NCBI GenBank assembly: GCA_050084985.1
Contig: JBITNC010000002.1
Span: forward strand, 19,406,001-19,470,000
Length of the DNA: 64,000 nucleotides
Direction of reading: 5' to 3'
DNA from: Nageia nagi
Taxonomy: Eukaryota; Pinophyta
Part shown: positions 46,285 to 59,100 of the stretch, in pieces
Position numbering within the stretch: the stretch's first letter is position 1
Layout: each line of letters opens with the position of its first letter
Position numbers and translations under genes: made by a program
The notes under the pieces: generated by a model
Told to the model about the DNA's origin: nothing
The model's database searches: none
Seen by the model: only the letters and a program-made list of their open reading frames with translations

Positions 46285-46990
46285 TAGCTCCTTTTTTTGG
46301 CTAGGTAGCTTTATGTATGCTACTAATCATTGTCATGGTAGAGGAGGTTCCATCACTTTGATTCCTTCGAGGTGGAATTCCCTTTTTGTCTCATGGGAGG
46401 TGAACCCTTCCAATTAGGTAGTTTGGACCCTTTTTGATGTTGATGGATAACCTCTTAGGGTTGTCCATATATATACTTCTAATCATGTCCTACAAAGAAG
46501 CTCATTATGGAGATGGCTTGCTTTATCTCTTCCTTAGGATGTTTGGTTATTTTGTGGGGACTTTAACATGATCAAGAAATATGATGATAAAATGGGCCAT
46601 CTTCCTATGAGATAGTTTATTGGTGAAAGAGATGCTTAATTTTTTCTCAAAAATAAGCATGGGTTGGTGGAATCACATGCATGTCATAATGCTCAGAGTT
46701 TTCTAAACCCTCTTTGGTTCACCTGGTCTAATTTTTAGTTAGGTGATTGGAGAGCTATTTAATGGTTGGATAGGGATATGCTCATTGATCAATTTGGTTT
46801 TTCTTTTCAAAGCTTATCCCCCATGACACCTTTGTTCTAATTGGCTTCCCTAGGCAACACTATCTTAGATCATATGCTTATTATTTTTATAGTTGCCTCT
46901 TCCTTTTGGCAGCCTCACACCTTCCACTCTCAATTCTGCCTCTTCATCACCTAGCTACCATAGCCTATATTTGTAGATTCAGGAACCTTG
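46285..46990 (+). pseudogene. LINE endonuclease, C-terminal part
   Basis: Reads HGRGGSITLIPSRWNSL, VVWTLFDVDG, LRVVHIYTSNHVLQRSSLWR, LFCGDFNMIKKYDDKMGHLP and SHACHNAQSFLNPLWFTWSN, matching GRGG..I.I.P, the V..NIYAPN region, the GDFN catalytic motif and the TW.N motif of plant LINE endonucleases. The final catalytic SDH is replaced by a decayed stretch near 46,870-46,930. Stops and frameshifts are present. Confidence 0.82.
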
Positions 46991-47454
46991 TTCCAAGATC
47001 CAAGGAGAAATTTTGCTAAATTAACTGGTAGAATGATGCCATCCTTTGAACCACCTCTATGTTAAGAATGTTGGGTATCAAGCTTGCTCAAATTTGTAAG
47101 CACTCTAGTTGCACCCTATGGGAGGAGTTTTAACATGTTTCATTATAGTTGGAAGCAGATCCCATGAATGTTCTATTGTAGTAGTAAGTTGCTATGGTTA
47201 GACATTAGTTAAAGAAGATAGAAGTTTACAAAGCCAAAGGTACTCAAATTTGAGCTTGATTTAACTTGCTAAAGGTTGGTGATTGGGTATCCAAAGAATT
47301 ATTCCAAATACTCCAGATCATAAGGCTAGTAACTCAATTCAAAGCCATTCTTGATGAGGATAATTAGGTTACTAAGCCTCCCGATATAGCCAAGGCCTTT
47401 GTGAAGTATTATATTTAGGTTTTTACTTCTTAATAATTTACTAAGGAGCATTAG

Positions 47455-47626
47455 CTTACTCTTAATGAATGTTGTAGGGTGGTTCCCACCAAACTTTCTC
47501 TTGCTCAGAATGAATCTTGTGAATGCTCTCTTTCTTTAGAGGATCTAAAAGCTTCTCTAGCCTGTATGGAAAATGAGAAAGCTCCAAGGTTATATAGCTT
47601 CATGTGTGAATTATATAAGCAACTAT
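47455..47626 (+). pseudogene. LINE RT, entry segment before the CACTA
   Basis: The open frame reads VPTKLSLAQNESCECSLSLE, then DLKASLACMENEKAPRLYSF and MCELYKQL. It corresponds to the pre-RT pattern LT.EEL..A...M...K.PG.DGFP.EFYK. It is cut at 47,626 by the CACTA end and continues in the same frame at 60,405. Confidence 0.85.
47624..47626. repeat. TAT target-site duplication of CACTA, left
   Basis: TAT directly precedes CACTACTAC. The same TAT follows the right terminus at 60,405-60,407. Confidence 0.85.
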
Positions 47627-47960
47627 CACTACTACTAAAAAAGGGTTTTGCATCCTTTTTTGCATCTAAACTCTTTGTTATTTTTTTATGTTTTTCCAAT
47701 TTTTTTAACATAAAAATGGACACAAACTACACACTAGAAATTTTGTCTTTTTTTGCATAATTTTTTTAGTTGTTGCATCCTTTTTGCATCGGATTATTGC
47801 ATCCAAAGGTGTCAAATTTTATGTTTAATTTTACATCCTAAAGTGTCCTTTTTTGCATCTTTTTTTCTTTTGGAAAGGTCTAAAATTACATCGATTTTTG
47901 ATTCCAAAAGGGTCTTTTTTATTACATCCATTTTTTCTTATTACGTTGCTTTTTATGTAT
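47627..47960 (+). repeat. CACTA left TIR and subterminal GCATCC repeats
   Basis: After the TIR the words TTTGCATCC, TTTTTTGCATCT, TTGCATCGG and ATTGCATCCAAAG, plus decayed ACATCC forms, recur every 20-60 bp. Such subterminal clusters are the binding sites of accessory transposition proteins in En/Spm (family knowledge). Confidence 0.75.
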
Positions 47961-48479
47961 AAAATTGCATGTTTTGTCTCAAAGTTGTAAAAAAAATTGA
48001 TTCATTTCATTTAATATATTATTATTTTCATTTCCATTGAAACATTAATTGTATGCCAAAATAATATGCCTATCTCAACAATCATATGGAAAAATAATAT
48101 GCCTATCTCATCAATCATATGGAAAAATAATACATAAATTGTATGCTGCACCTATTTCGATATGCGATCCTACATCAAAATAACATGCCAATAACATTTT
48201 GTAGAAATACAATAAAAATGGGTAAAAAATATGATAAATTATGCTAAAATATATATGCCAAAATATGGGTTGACAAAACCATGATAACATCCATATCAAA
48301 ATATGTCAAAATAACCATCCACATCCATCATTTGAATATGCCAAAATGATATACATTTATACATAAAAATACATCAAAATAATATGCATGTCTATGTGAA
48401 TACATCCACATGATATCTCAAAAATGATACAATATCAATACTATCTACATCATGTGTACAAAATGATAGTACAACTACT

Positions 48480-50340
48480 AATCCTTAATATTAACATCAT
48501 TGCTAGATCCAAACTCAGCACCACCACTTGACTCACTACTTAAGCCAATACCTAAGCCACTATAATGTCTATTCCCTACCCTACTATGTCAACATGCTAG
48601 TTCACTATATGCCCTACTAGGATGTGTCAACTCATCCTCAAAAGAATCATTGAATTAGACATCTTGGGTAGATGGGGAATCACCCTCCTCCAATGCACTT
48701 GCCTACGATGCACCACCCTACGATGCAGTACCTAGTTATAAATAATAATAAAATAAATATTAGTATGCATACAATCACACTTACAAAATATATACATCAC
48801 CTACAAGAAATGCATGATATGCCTTTATTAATTAAAGTAATTAAAATTACTTACACCAACATTTAGCATGTCCCTCAGTGCTTGGTCACCATATGTGATT
48901 CCATATTGGTGTTCATTGGTATCAAAAACTAATTTAAATCTCTCAACTACAAAAAAAAATGTTAATTATTACTATATTAAAAACCATTTACCTATATCAT
49001 TGAAAATCACTACATGCTATAAATATACTTACAAATCAGATTCCATAGTCTTTTCCCCTCCACTTCACACTCGATGCATAATACTACTTCCCAATTTGGT
49101 AAGTTGAGACTTTGATGCTTTTTCTTGTGACATCTCCAAGCCTTGCACTTTCCTTTTTTTTACCTCATCTACTTTCTTAAGTAGCATCTTCCAAACCTTA
49201 TTATGATATAATTAATTAGCATTATGTTAAAATAATCAATTAATTAGGTTCAAATAATAAATATGAATGATAATATTGATCCATACCTTCTTATGGATGT
49301 CAACTAATTTTTATGCTAGGGTTCTTTGGTTAGGGGACGTTTCATCACTTTTCATCTGATATGATCTCTAACCCCTTTTAGATTCAATCCTTCCTGCTGG
49401 AGTACTTTCTTTTCACTCCACCCTTCACTAAATTCATGTTTAAAGTTTGTTATTATTCTCCTTTTTGCTATAAAAAACATAAATTATAATAAATTAGTTT
49501 TAGTCTCTTGAAATATTAAATTCATGAAAGTGAAACATACGTACCAAAAAATGACGTAAAAAATGAAAATAAATACATACCAAAGTCATCTTGTTTCTTC
49601 CATGGCCTGTCAAGGTTTTCTTCAAATTCCTCTATTGGAGCATTTTGGAGAGATTTGTAGAATAGTTTACTTGAAAAATAGTGAGAAATCATATTAGTAA
49701 GTGATCAATATGCTTCTAATCAATATGTAAATTTATATTTTTCAAACTAAAACTATTACCACCATCATCTTTCAAGACCTCTCGATTTTTCCTCACAAAA
49801 AATTGAAGATTTCTGGAGCCTTGAGTCATCAACAAGGATTGTTGATTGATCGACTTTGCTAAAATCATATATTGCATGGAAATATATTGAAATTATGCTT
49901 CACAATATAAATTAGAATAATTTTATATTACTTCTTAATAAATTAACTAATTAATTACAAATAACTACTGAAATGAGCAATGCCATGTCTTTGCAGTGCT
50001 TCTCTAGCCTTATCACTCCCAAAATTGACATCAACTCATCTTGGATAAACATACATTTATATTCAACAACACCCTTTAACTTCTTTGTCTATTCAATAAA
50101 TTAAAAAAATAAGTGATTACGTTTCCTACTTAATTAAATAGATAGAATAATTTTAAACTATGTTGATATTAAATAATACATATGGATACTTACAAGTGTT
50201 TTTTTATTTTTGCAATTTCATCTTTCTCTTTTTTTGTATCCTTTTCTTTTGGATTTTTTCCCCTTATCTTTATCACCCTTATTTTCATGCCCCATATGTG
50301 GTAAATGGTGATCACTAGAAGAAAGTAAACAAAATTAGAG
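48480..50340 (-). pseudogene. CACTA accessory gene (tnp1/Ptta-like), exons in minus sense
   Basis: The minus strand shows short protein-like exons separated by AT-rich stretches: SSKLFYKSLQNAPIEEFEEN and DRPWKKQDDF (about 49,580-49,680), QMKSDETSPNQRTLA, KLVDIHKKVWKMLLKKVDEV (about 49,150-49,330), then EMSQEKASKSQLTKLGSS and RFKLVFDTNEHQYGITYGDQ (about 48,870-48,955), and an acidic/Ser-rich end near 48,480-48,660. Position opposite TNP2 and the basic helical pattern fit the second gene of plant CACTA elements, but I cannot confirm the family from motifs. Several stops are present, so it is called a pseudogene. Confidence 0.45.
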
Positions 50341-52259
50341 ATATAACATCAATACTTACTACATAACATCAAAATACATTACTAATTAATATATAACATC
50401 ATTTACCAAATAACATCATAGGCACATAAATATGTAGGATGATCTAGATAGAAGGCATTTGCAAACACCTACTAGGCCCTAATAGATAGACTTGCTTAAC
50501 TTGGAAATGATGAGGAGCACAATTGTTCCTTTCGTATCTTACATAATTATACAATGGTTATCCTTATCTTTGACAATTTATGTTTTTATTACAAATACAA
50601 GGCATTTGCAAACACCTACTAGAGAATGATGCAAGGGCCCTAGCTAATAGGTATCTTGTTAGAACAAGAATTTTACAATGTTATTTCTTCAACAAGATAG
50701 AGGAATAAAAGTTAAAACTTCATGAGAAAGCTAGTGGAAGGATTATTGATAATTTTTGGTAATTTTTTAGTTGTTTTTGAGGCTAGAGAATATTTGAGAG
50801 ATTATAGGAGTTGATTAGATAGTGTTTTAGATATTATTGAGGTTATATTTTAAATTGAATATCCATTAGAGATAGTAACACTCTAGCCTACTATGATTGC
50901 ATATCATTCTATTGGTCAATATATATTAAAGCTCAAGCTTAAAGTGGATGTTTACCTATATTGCAATTTTAGTGCTATAAATACTTATGTCATATTATAT
51001 GTGCACAAATATTCAACCTCTGTGATCATATGACCTACATGGTAGCTTTTTATCTTGAGCATGAGAGGAATTAGTAGTATTAATGGTTGTGAAAGATGCA
51101 ATCCACACTAAGTTAGAATCAATTCTTTAAAAATCTCTTCACAAAATTTAGCCCAAGTTAATTTGAATACTTCATTAAAAATTTAACTAAATTATTAAAA
51201 ATAAGTTCAATTGAATTCTACTTGATATAAATTGAAAATCTTACTAGCAAAATAATTAATTTAAAAGATAATTTTCAGAAAAGATGCTTCATTAACAAGT
51301 TTTAAGAAGATATTAACTAAATTTAATAAATTGTATTTAATTTACTACTAAATTAACTAAATTTGATGAATTATATTTAATTTACTAGAATAAATTAAGT
51401 TAGTAAGTTTTATGGACTTCTTAGTTTAAGAAGCAACTTTTTAGAACATAAGAAGAATTTCAAAAATTGGTAGTAAAAACCAAGTTTTTGGAGAAAAGGA
51501 AGAGTTACAAAGTTAAGATTTTCATAGGTATATCCTTATTTTTGCCAACATTTCATTTTATGGTGTAATGTAGAGAATTTGTTTTGATTTCTTGGTGCAT
51601 TTTTATTTTTTTTGTTGCATTGTTAATGAGGAATTCAAAAAACCCTAGCATATAGAATTAACTTTATGGGGAATTCAAAAAATGTATGGGGAATTTAGAA
51701 AAACCTAGGATATGGAATTAAATTTCAATTTTAGCATGCATTGTTGATAGCATACAATCAAAATTTAGAGAGAATTCTAAAAACCCTAGTTTTTTTAGTA
51801 TAATTTCATGAGAATTCCAAAAACCCTAATTTTTTTGTGTAAATTTGTGGGAAATTGAATCATGTAAGTAAGAATCTACATACCTTGTGGAAATTAGGAA
51901 TAATGTAGAGGAATTTGTAATAAACCCCTTCTACTCCCACAAAATGCAAAACCATTTGGGTAAACATGCCAAAAAGTGAAAAAAAATAAGTTAAAATCAA
52001 GTGAAATCAAGTATAAATCGAGTTAGAATTGAATGAAATTAGCTAGAAGGGAACTTACTTGGTGCTCTCCCACTTGAAATCAAATTTTCTATCTTTTATC
52101 ATTAAGAAACGGGTATGGGGAAAGTGAAAGGAGTCCCTAATTTTCTATTTTCTTTTTATAATTTTTGGTGTAATTTGACACAAAAAAGAATGCAAATTTG
52201 CATACAAATAAAAAAATTAAAAAAAATCAAAATTTTAAGTTAAATCATTATTCTTTGGG
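50341..52259. other. CACTA interior, non-coding
   Basis: No supported gene. A phrase like GAATTCAAAAAACCCTAG recurs four times between 51,630 and 51,830. AT-rich elsewhere. Confidence 0.45.
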
Positions 52260-53810
52260 CTAGATGTTAGGGTTTGGGTTAGCAATTAGGAATTGGGTTA
52301 GGGTTAGGGTTAGTGGTTAGGGTTACTATTAGGGTTAGCATTAATGTTAGAGTTAGGGTTAGCATTGAGTTTGGGTTAGGGTTGGCATTAAGGTTAGATT
52401 TATGATTAGTGGTTAAGGTTATTGGTTAGGGTTAGCATTAATGGCTAGGAGTTAGGGTTTGGGTTAGTGTTAGCATTAGGGTACTTACTACTCAAGTTTA
52501 GGGTTAATGGTTAGGGTTAGGCTTAGTTTTTAGGATTAGCATTGATGGTTAGGAGTTAGGGTTAAGGTTAGGGTTAGGGTTAGTGTTAAGGTTATAGTTA
52601 GCATTAGGGTACTTAGTGGTCATGGTTTATGGTTAGTGGGTAGGGTTAGAGTTAAGGTTATAGTTAGGGTACATAATTAGTGGTTAGGGTTAGGGTTAAT
52701 GGTTACATTAGAGTTAGCATTAGGGTTAATGGTTTGGGTTATTAATGATTAGGGTTACTATTAGGGTTAGTGTTAAAGTTACATTAGGGTTAGAATTACA
52801 TTTAGAGTTAGGGTTAGTGGTTAGGGTTATTAGTTAGGATTAGCATTAATGGTTAGGAGTTAGGGTTTAGGTTAGCAATTAGGTTAGAGTTAGTGTTAGG
52901 GTTAACATTAAGGTACTTAGTGGTTAGGGTTAGGGTTAGTGTTTATGGTTAAGGTTAGTGTTAATGGCTAGGAGTTATGGTTTGGGTCAGGTTAGCATTA
53001 GTGTTAGGGTACTTAAATTAGTACTCAAGGTTAGGGATAATGGTTATGGTTAAGCTTAGTGTTTAGGGTTAGCGTTAATGGTTAGGAGTTAGGGTTAGGG
53101 TTAGTGTTAAGATTAGCATTAGCATTAGGGTATTTAGTGATCAAGGTTATGGTGAGTGGATTGGGTTAGGGTTAGGGTTAGTGGTTAGGGTTAAGATTAG
53201 AGTTAGGGTATGTAATTAGTGGTTAGGGTTAGTGGTTAGGTTAGAGTTAGCATTAGGGTTAATGTTTTGGGTTATTAATGGTTAGGTTTATTGTTAGGGT
53301 TAGAATTAAGGTTAGAGTTAGGGTTACCCTTAAGGTTAGGTTAGGGTTAGAGTTAAGGTTAGAGTTAGGTTTAATGGTTAGGGTTAGCATTAATGGCTAG
53401 GACTTAGGGTTTATGTTAAGAATTAGGAATTGAGTTAAGGTTAGGGTTACATTTAGTATTAGGGTTAACATTAGGGTAATTAGTGGTTATGGTTAGGGTA
53501 TGTAATTAATGGTTAGGGTTAGGGTTAGTGGTTAGGTTAGGGTTAGCATTAAGGTTAGTATTAAGGTTAATGGTTTGGGTTATTAGTAGTTAGGGTTAAT
53601 GTTAGGGTTAGCATTAAGGTTAGAGTTAGGATTAGCATTAAGGTTAGGTTAAGGTTAGAGTTAGGGTTAGTGGTTAGGGTTATTAGTAGTTAGGTTATTG
53701 ATTAGGGTTAATATTAATGGCTAGGAGTTAGAGTTTGGGTTAGAAATTAGGAATTGAGTTGGGATTAGCATTAGGGTAAGTGTCAAGGTTAGTGTTAGTG
53801 TTAGAAATTA
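52260..53810 (+). repeat. Degenerate TTAGGG-like array with higher-order repeats
   Basis: Some 1.5 kb consist almost wholly of variants of GGTTAG (TTAGGG, TTAGTGG, TTAGCATTAGGG, TTAATGG). Longer blocks repeat: TACTCAAG followed by TTAGGGTTAATGG (52,489 and 53,022), GCATTAGGGTA.TTAGTG.TCA (52,601 and 53,122), and GGGTA..TAATTAGTGGTTAGGG (52,665, 53,197 and a third near 53,487). The higher-order period is about 520-535 bp. It lies inside the CACTA, about 4.6 kb from its left end, so it is not a chromosome end. Confidence 0.95.
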
Positions 53811-54620
53811 AATTTCAATAAAATAAGGATATTTTATTCTAAAACCACTTGTACATTATCTATTCTCTCTATCGATAATGATAACTCCTAAAAGAACTTT
53901 TATTGATGATGTGTCTTCTATTGCATAGAATGTATATGATCATTTTATATTTGTAGTCAAAATTTTTATATTTCTTTAATAATTCTAATTCTAATATTGA
54001 AATATTTATAGATTATTATTATTTGTGTACTAATATCTTTTTTTATTTAAATTGTAAAACATTTTAGTGATTAATTAGCTTATACAATGCCACTAAGGTG
54101 AAAGAGGAGTTATGTATCATCAGAGAGTTGGTAGGAGTGATGTGTCACTTGATTAAGAGGATTTGCTTACACTAGTTACTAGGAGGCCAAGGAGTAATGT
54201 GTCATCTAATTCATAGGAGTTACTTGGACCAATTACTAGGAGGTCAAGGAGTGATGTGTCATCGAATTCAAAGCTTGAGATATTTCTTAGATGTCACATG
54301 AAGAGGATTGATGTTTCATTAGATGAGGATGAGGGAATATAAATATTATTATGTAATATGTAGTTAAAAATAAAGATCATCTAAATTATCATTTTCATGC
54401 ATGATATTATTTGTAAAATTTAACTTTATTTTATTACTAATGTTGCAGGAACAAAATATGCAAAGGATCAATGATTCATCATCATCATTAGAAGATGATG
54501 ATACCTATGAAGTAATTAATTAATCAATATTTGATTTTATATTTGTATTCTTATATATTGAATGATATCAAATAAATTAAATAAAATCAATATGTAGACC
54601 TAGAAGATGAAGCAAAAGTA
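53811..54620 (+). other. CACTA interior with 57-bp repeat
   Basis: At 54,100-54,280 a 57-bp unit occurs at least twice (TTACTAGGAGG.CAAGGAGT.A, then TGTGTCATC), translating to TRRPRSNVSSNS and TRRSRSDVSSNS. It may be the decayed N-terminal exon of the next gene. The surrounding sequence is AT-rich and could be intronic. Confidence 0.45.
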
Positions 54621-54624
54621 ATGT

Positions 54625-55350
54625 GTAGGTCCATTGACATATGAAGTTAGAGAGATGGTTAAAAGAATAAGATTTCAAAAGTGGCTTCATGATCAATTAG
54701 TAGAGGATGCACATAAGTATCCATTTGATCTACTAGAGGAGGATGTTCATGATTTGGGTTTGATGTGCATGCCACCAAAGTTACAACTTAAATATCAATA
54801 TACATATGATCAGGGGCATACAATGCATGGCCAGTTGAAATACCTTTTCCAAAGGATTATGAGATATTTCCTTATTATGGTCATTAATACATGATCAAAC
54901 CATCTAAAATATGCTCTGAATATGATTTTTTTATACATAGTACTATGGTTATTACTCAAGTTCTAAGATAGAGCCATTGATGCCATTTTATGGGCTAGTT
55001 TACATAGCAATAGTTTGGAGACAATTAGTGGGATATATGTACAATATGTCCACTTATGGATTATGTGTAAATAATTCCAATATTCCACCTCTATATCAAT
55101 CAAAATGCTTATACATTGATGGCTGACCAAAAATACAAGGAAACATAGATGGATACATAAATAGTTATGTAGGTGAAAAACAAGCACCAAATTATGAATT
55201 TCACCAATTGACTAATGATAAAGAAGACTTCATGGGTAGATAAATGAATATTAACTAGTTTTTTTCCAGTAAAAACTCTAATGTTAGTGTGAGCTACTAG
55301 CTCCTACAATTATAGGAAACCTCCTCCAACATGTAAGGCATGAACTTTAG
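54625..55350 (+). pseudogene. SET-domain-like fragment inside the CACTA
   Basis: An open stretch at 54,634-54,894 (REMVKRIRFQKWLHDQLVED, LMCMPPKLQLKYQ) is followed by frames reading LVGYMYNMSTYGLCVNNSNI, PPLYQSKCLYIDG, QGNIDGYINSYVGEKQAPNY and later FPVKTLMLV.ATSS. The order YIDG..., GNI.GYINS, N-x-F and a final A...I.KGEE-like place resembles plant SET-domain proteins, in which GNIA.(F/Y)IN contacts the cofactor. The catalytic Tyr region at the end is lost. SET proteins methylate histone lysines. The match is by eye and could be coincidental. It lies between the satellite array and TNP2, same strand. Confidence 0.35.
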
Positions 55351-56169
55351 GGTTAGGAGATGATAAAAAATGTAATAATTCATCTAGGACCAAAACCCAA
55401 AAATAAAAATAAAAATTACTATATTATTGATGTTTATGAATGGATGTTTCAATTTGTATGGATGTATGTTCAAATTATATGTATTTGTGATCAATTTGTA
55501 TGGATGCATATTAAAATTATATATATGGAACTTGTGTATCAATGAATGTATCAAATTACTTTGCACTTGTTACACTTTTTTAATATTCTAAATTAATAGT
55601 TTGTAACAACTTATTTTATAGGAAATAATAGTCATCATGACCAATCAAGCATGATAACTATTATAGCAACATTGCATCAAAATAATGTAAGTAAGAGTGA
55701 TAAAAAGATACTGCAAAAGGCATGGACCCTAACAAATATGCAAGTTATGTGTGAATCAAATCCAATAGCTCCTATTCAAATACCTATGTGAGATTAAAGC
55801 ATTGATGATGATGAATTAAGAGAGGATAATATTGTTCATGATGATGATGATAATTGATGAAGAAAATGGAATTGATGCTTTACTTGAGTTTCTCTATGTT
55901 CATGGTGATGATAAAGAAGAGATGGTGATGAAAGAGATAATGATTTAGAAAGGGATGGCATGTATATGCTTCCAAAACTAAATTGTATGAAGGAATAAAC
56001 ATAATCATATTATCATAGATCCTACTTCTAATGAACATAAAAACCAAATATGGATGGTAAGATACAAGTTTTACTTCTCTTATAAGGTTTGAATTTTATT
56101 TTATTTTATGATATTTCAATTTTTGATATTTTAATTTTAATGAAATTAACTACATAAATTATTTTTAAT
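55351..56169 (+). other. Interior between SET-like piece and TNP2
   Basis: At 55,440-55,540 a block CAATTTGTATGGATG.ATRTT occurs twice. 55,640-55,960 has an acidic, Asp-rich reading (SIDDDELREDNIVHDDDD) that could be a TNP2 upstream exon. No motif is firm. Confidence 0.35.
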
Positions 56170-59100
56170 TGGTATTATAGGTTACTAAAATAAAATTTGT
56201 TGCCAAGTGATAATGTCATCATAGATTCATGCAAAAAAGCACATGACATTATGAAGGATGTAGGGTTGGAGTATAATTCATACCATGCATGTATTAACAA
56301 TTGTATATTGTATAAAGGAAAAGAGTATGACACAAATACTAAATGTGCAAAGTGTGAAGAATCTATATATAATGAAATAAGAAAAAAAACTCCAACTAAG
56401 GTTATTTATGTAATGCCAATCCTTCCTAGGTTGATACGAATATTCCATTGTAAGTCACTTGTAGAGTTAATGGATTGGCATGCAAGAAATAGAAGTAAAG
56501 AAGGTATGTTGTATATACATATAGATAGTAAAGCAATGAAACATATAGAGGAGAAGTGGCTTGAGAAATTTAAGGATGAACTTAGGAGTGTCAGATTGGG
56601 TTTAGCAATGGATGTTGTCAATCCATTCTCGAATCAAATATCCACTCATTCATGTTGGCCTATTGTTATAATAAATTATAACATACCTTCATGTATGTAT
56701 ATAAAAAAAGAGCATTTGATGTTGGTTGTTATAGTCCCTATACCAAAATAGGTCAAATACATGGATGTCTACCTTAAACTAGTAATTAATGAGTTGTAGG
56801 TCTTGTTGAAAGGAGTTCAAATGTATGATATTAGTAGACATATCAATTGGAGGTCATTCAAATGTTATGGAATACTATGTTGGACTATACGTGATTATCC
56901 AAGGCTTTTTGTTTATGCAGGTATGCATATATACATGTGTATATTTGATTTTTTATAATCATATGAATTGATATGCATTCTCTAAATAAACTTATCATAT
57001 GTCTTTGTACAAAAGGTTATCATGCTTGTTTGTGGTATACAAAAAATCTTCAATCAAGATGTTCAAGTAAGATGAGTAAGATGGAATATATTGGCCATAG
57101 GAAATATTTTCCAATGGATCATATGATCTAATAGATAAAACCCCTATTCCTATTTACAAAACTCCTATGAGTTGGTTCATAAAGTACCATGAATATGTGG
57201 AAAATGTTAGAAAAAGATCCCATGATAAAGGTACTACTTTAAGGTCAGATGATGAGATTATTCTTGAAAAAAATGATTTACCAGTAGGTGAAATATTATA
57301 AAGTACAATATATTAGTAATATATTTATTATTTTAAAAATATACAATGTTTATTATGAATTGGTTGCATGTTTTCAAGAATGAACATATTATCAATATTT
57401 TATACATTGGAATGTTGGAAGGAGTTTTTAGTGACACATTTAATGGATCTTATGCACATTATAAAGAATGTTGCAACTTCTTTGTATCAGTATACAACAA
57501 GCAAAGAAGCATATTCTGATGCTATGAGAAAAGACTTAAAAAATATTAAGAAAATGAGATCTTTATGGGTAACTTACTATAAATACTGAAGAAAAGAAGT
57601 ACCTACAACAACATCGCTTATGAAAAAATACAAAGTAGAAAAGTTGCACAAACTCATTGAAAACATCAAGAAACCAACAAATTATGGATCATCTTTAAGA
57701 AGTGCATTCAATGCTAATGGTAAAATCATAGGATTCAAGACTAATGATTACCACAACTTCATGAAGGTATTGATCTCATATTATGTTTTACACATTTTCC
57801 ATTGAAATAAAAATACTTGTTATATTTATGCTCATACTTCTTGCAACATATTTTTCCAAATGTAATTCATGGATGTGGGGGCCTACCTATTGATCTTAGA
57901 CATGCAATCGGTCAACTATCATTATTTATAAGGCATGTCATGTTATAGTATGGCTTTATAAAAAATAATATAACATACACTTATTCTTATTTTCTAATAT
58001 TTTATGCATTTTGACATGCAATATTTTGACGATATTATATTTTCATAAACAAGTGGTTATCTTCAAAGGAGATACATGTGGTTGCAATAGATCAATGGCA
58101 TAGAGAGATTGTTGAAATTATCTAAAAATTAGAAAAAGAATTTCCACCTTCTTTTATGTACATACAAGTGCACCTATTGATCCATCTAGTAGATGATATT
58201 AACATGGCAAGTGTTATGACTACTAGAAACATGTTTTTTTGGAGAAATTTTTAAAAGTGCTAAAGAGATTTGTTAGACAACATTCACAATGAGAAGGATC
58301 TATAGGTGAGGGATACATTGTATGGAAATCATTTTTTTATACAACTAAGTATCTATCCTAAATAGATCTTTCTACCCCAAAGATGCAGAATATAGATAAA
58401 GATAGTGAGAAATTACAAGGGGAGGTTTTAGAAACATGCAAAACATTGTATTATCTTAAAGGTATTAACTATGTCTCAGATATGTACATGCACTTTAGAT
58501 TTAAAAATTGTATAAATGCTTGATTACTAGTTAATAAGTTTGTATTATGGTATTGTGTATTTATATATTATGACCTTCATGAATCTATAAACCGATTTAT
58601 CATGATGCATTATGCATGTTGCAAAAATTGGATTGAGTTGTAACAAACTAAAAGAAGGGAAATTGAATAGGAACATGCCTTATTTCATAAATAGAATCAA
58701 AGGGGTACATCTAGTATACCTAAAAAATTTAAGAGAGAAAAATTGGCCACGAGAATATCTAAGGTCATGGATGAAGAATTAAATTGTAATTAAACAACAA
58801 AATGTAGGAGGAAAAATAGATGAAGATGATAAAAATGCATTAAATATCATTATATGATGCAAGTTTGAGGTAATTATTTTTATTAATATTTTATAAAAAT
58901 TTAATTTTCATGTAAATATATTCAAGCACTAATAACATTTTTTGTGTAAATATGTGTAGGCACTATCTTTCCATGCAATATCGGAATATGGTCAACACTT
59001 TAGAAAAGAAAAGAATGATGAGGAAGAACAATATTTGATTATGGAGTGATGGCTGATTTTGATCAAGAAAGTCATGCAAGTTCAAGAGATACAAACTTGA

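Noticed and set aside
52260-53810. A true telomere end
   Set aside because: The array is degenerate, based on a hexamer rather than TTTAGGG, and has single-copy CACTA sequence on both sides.
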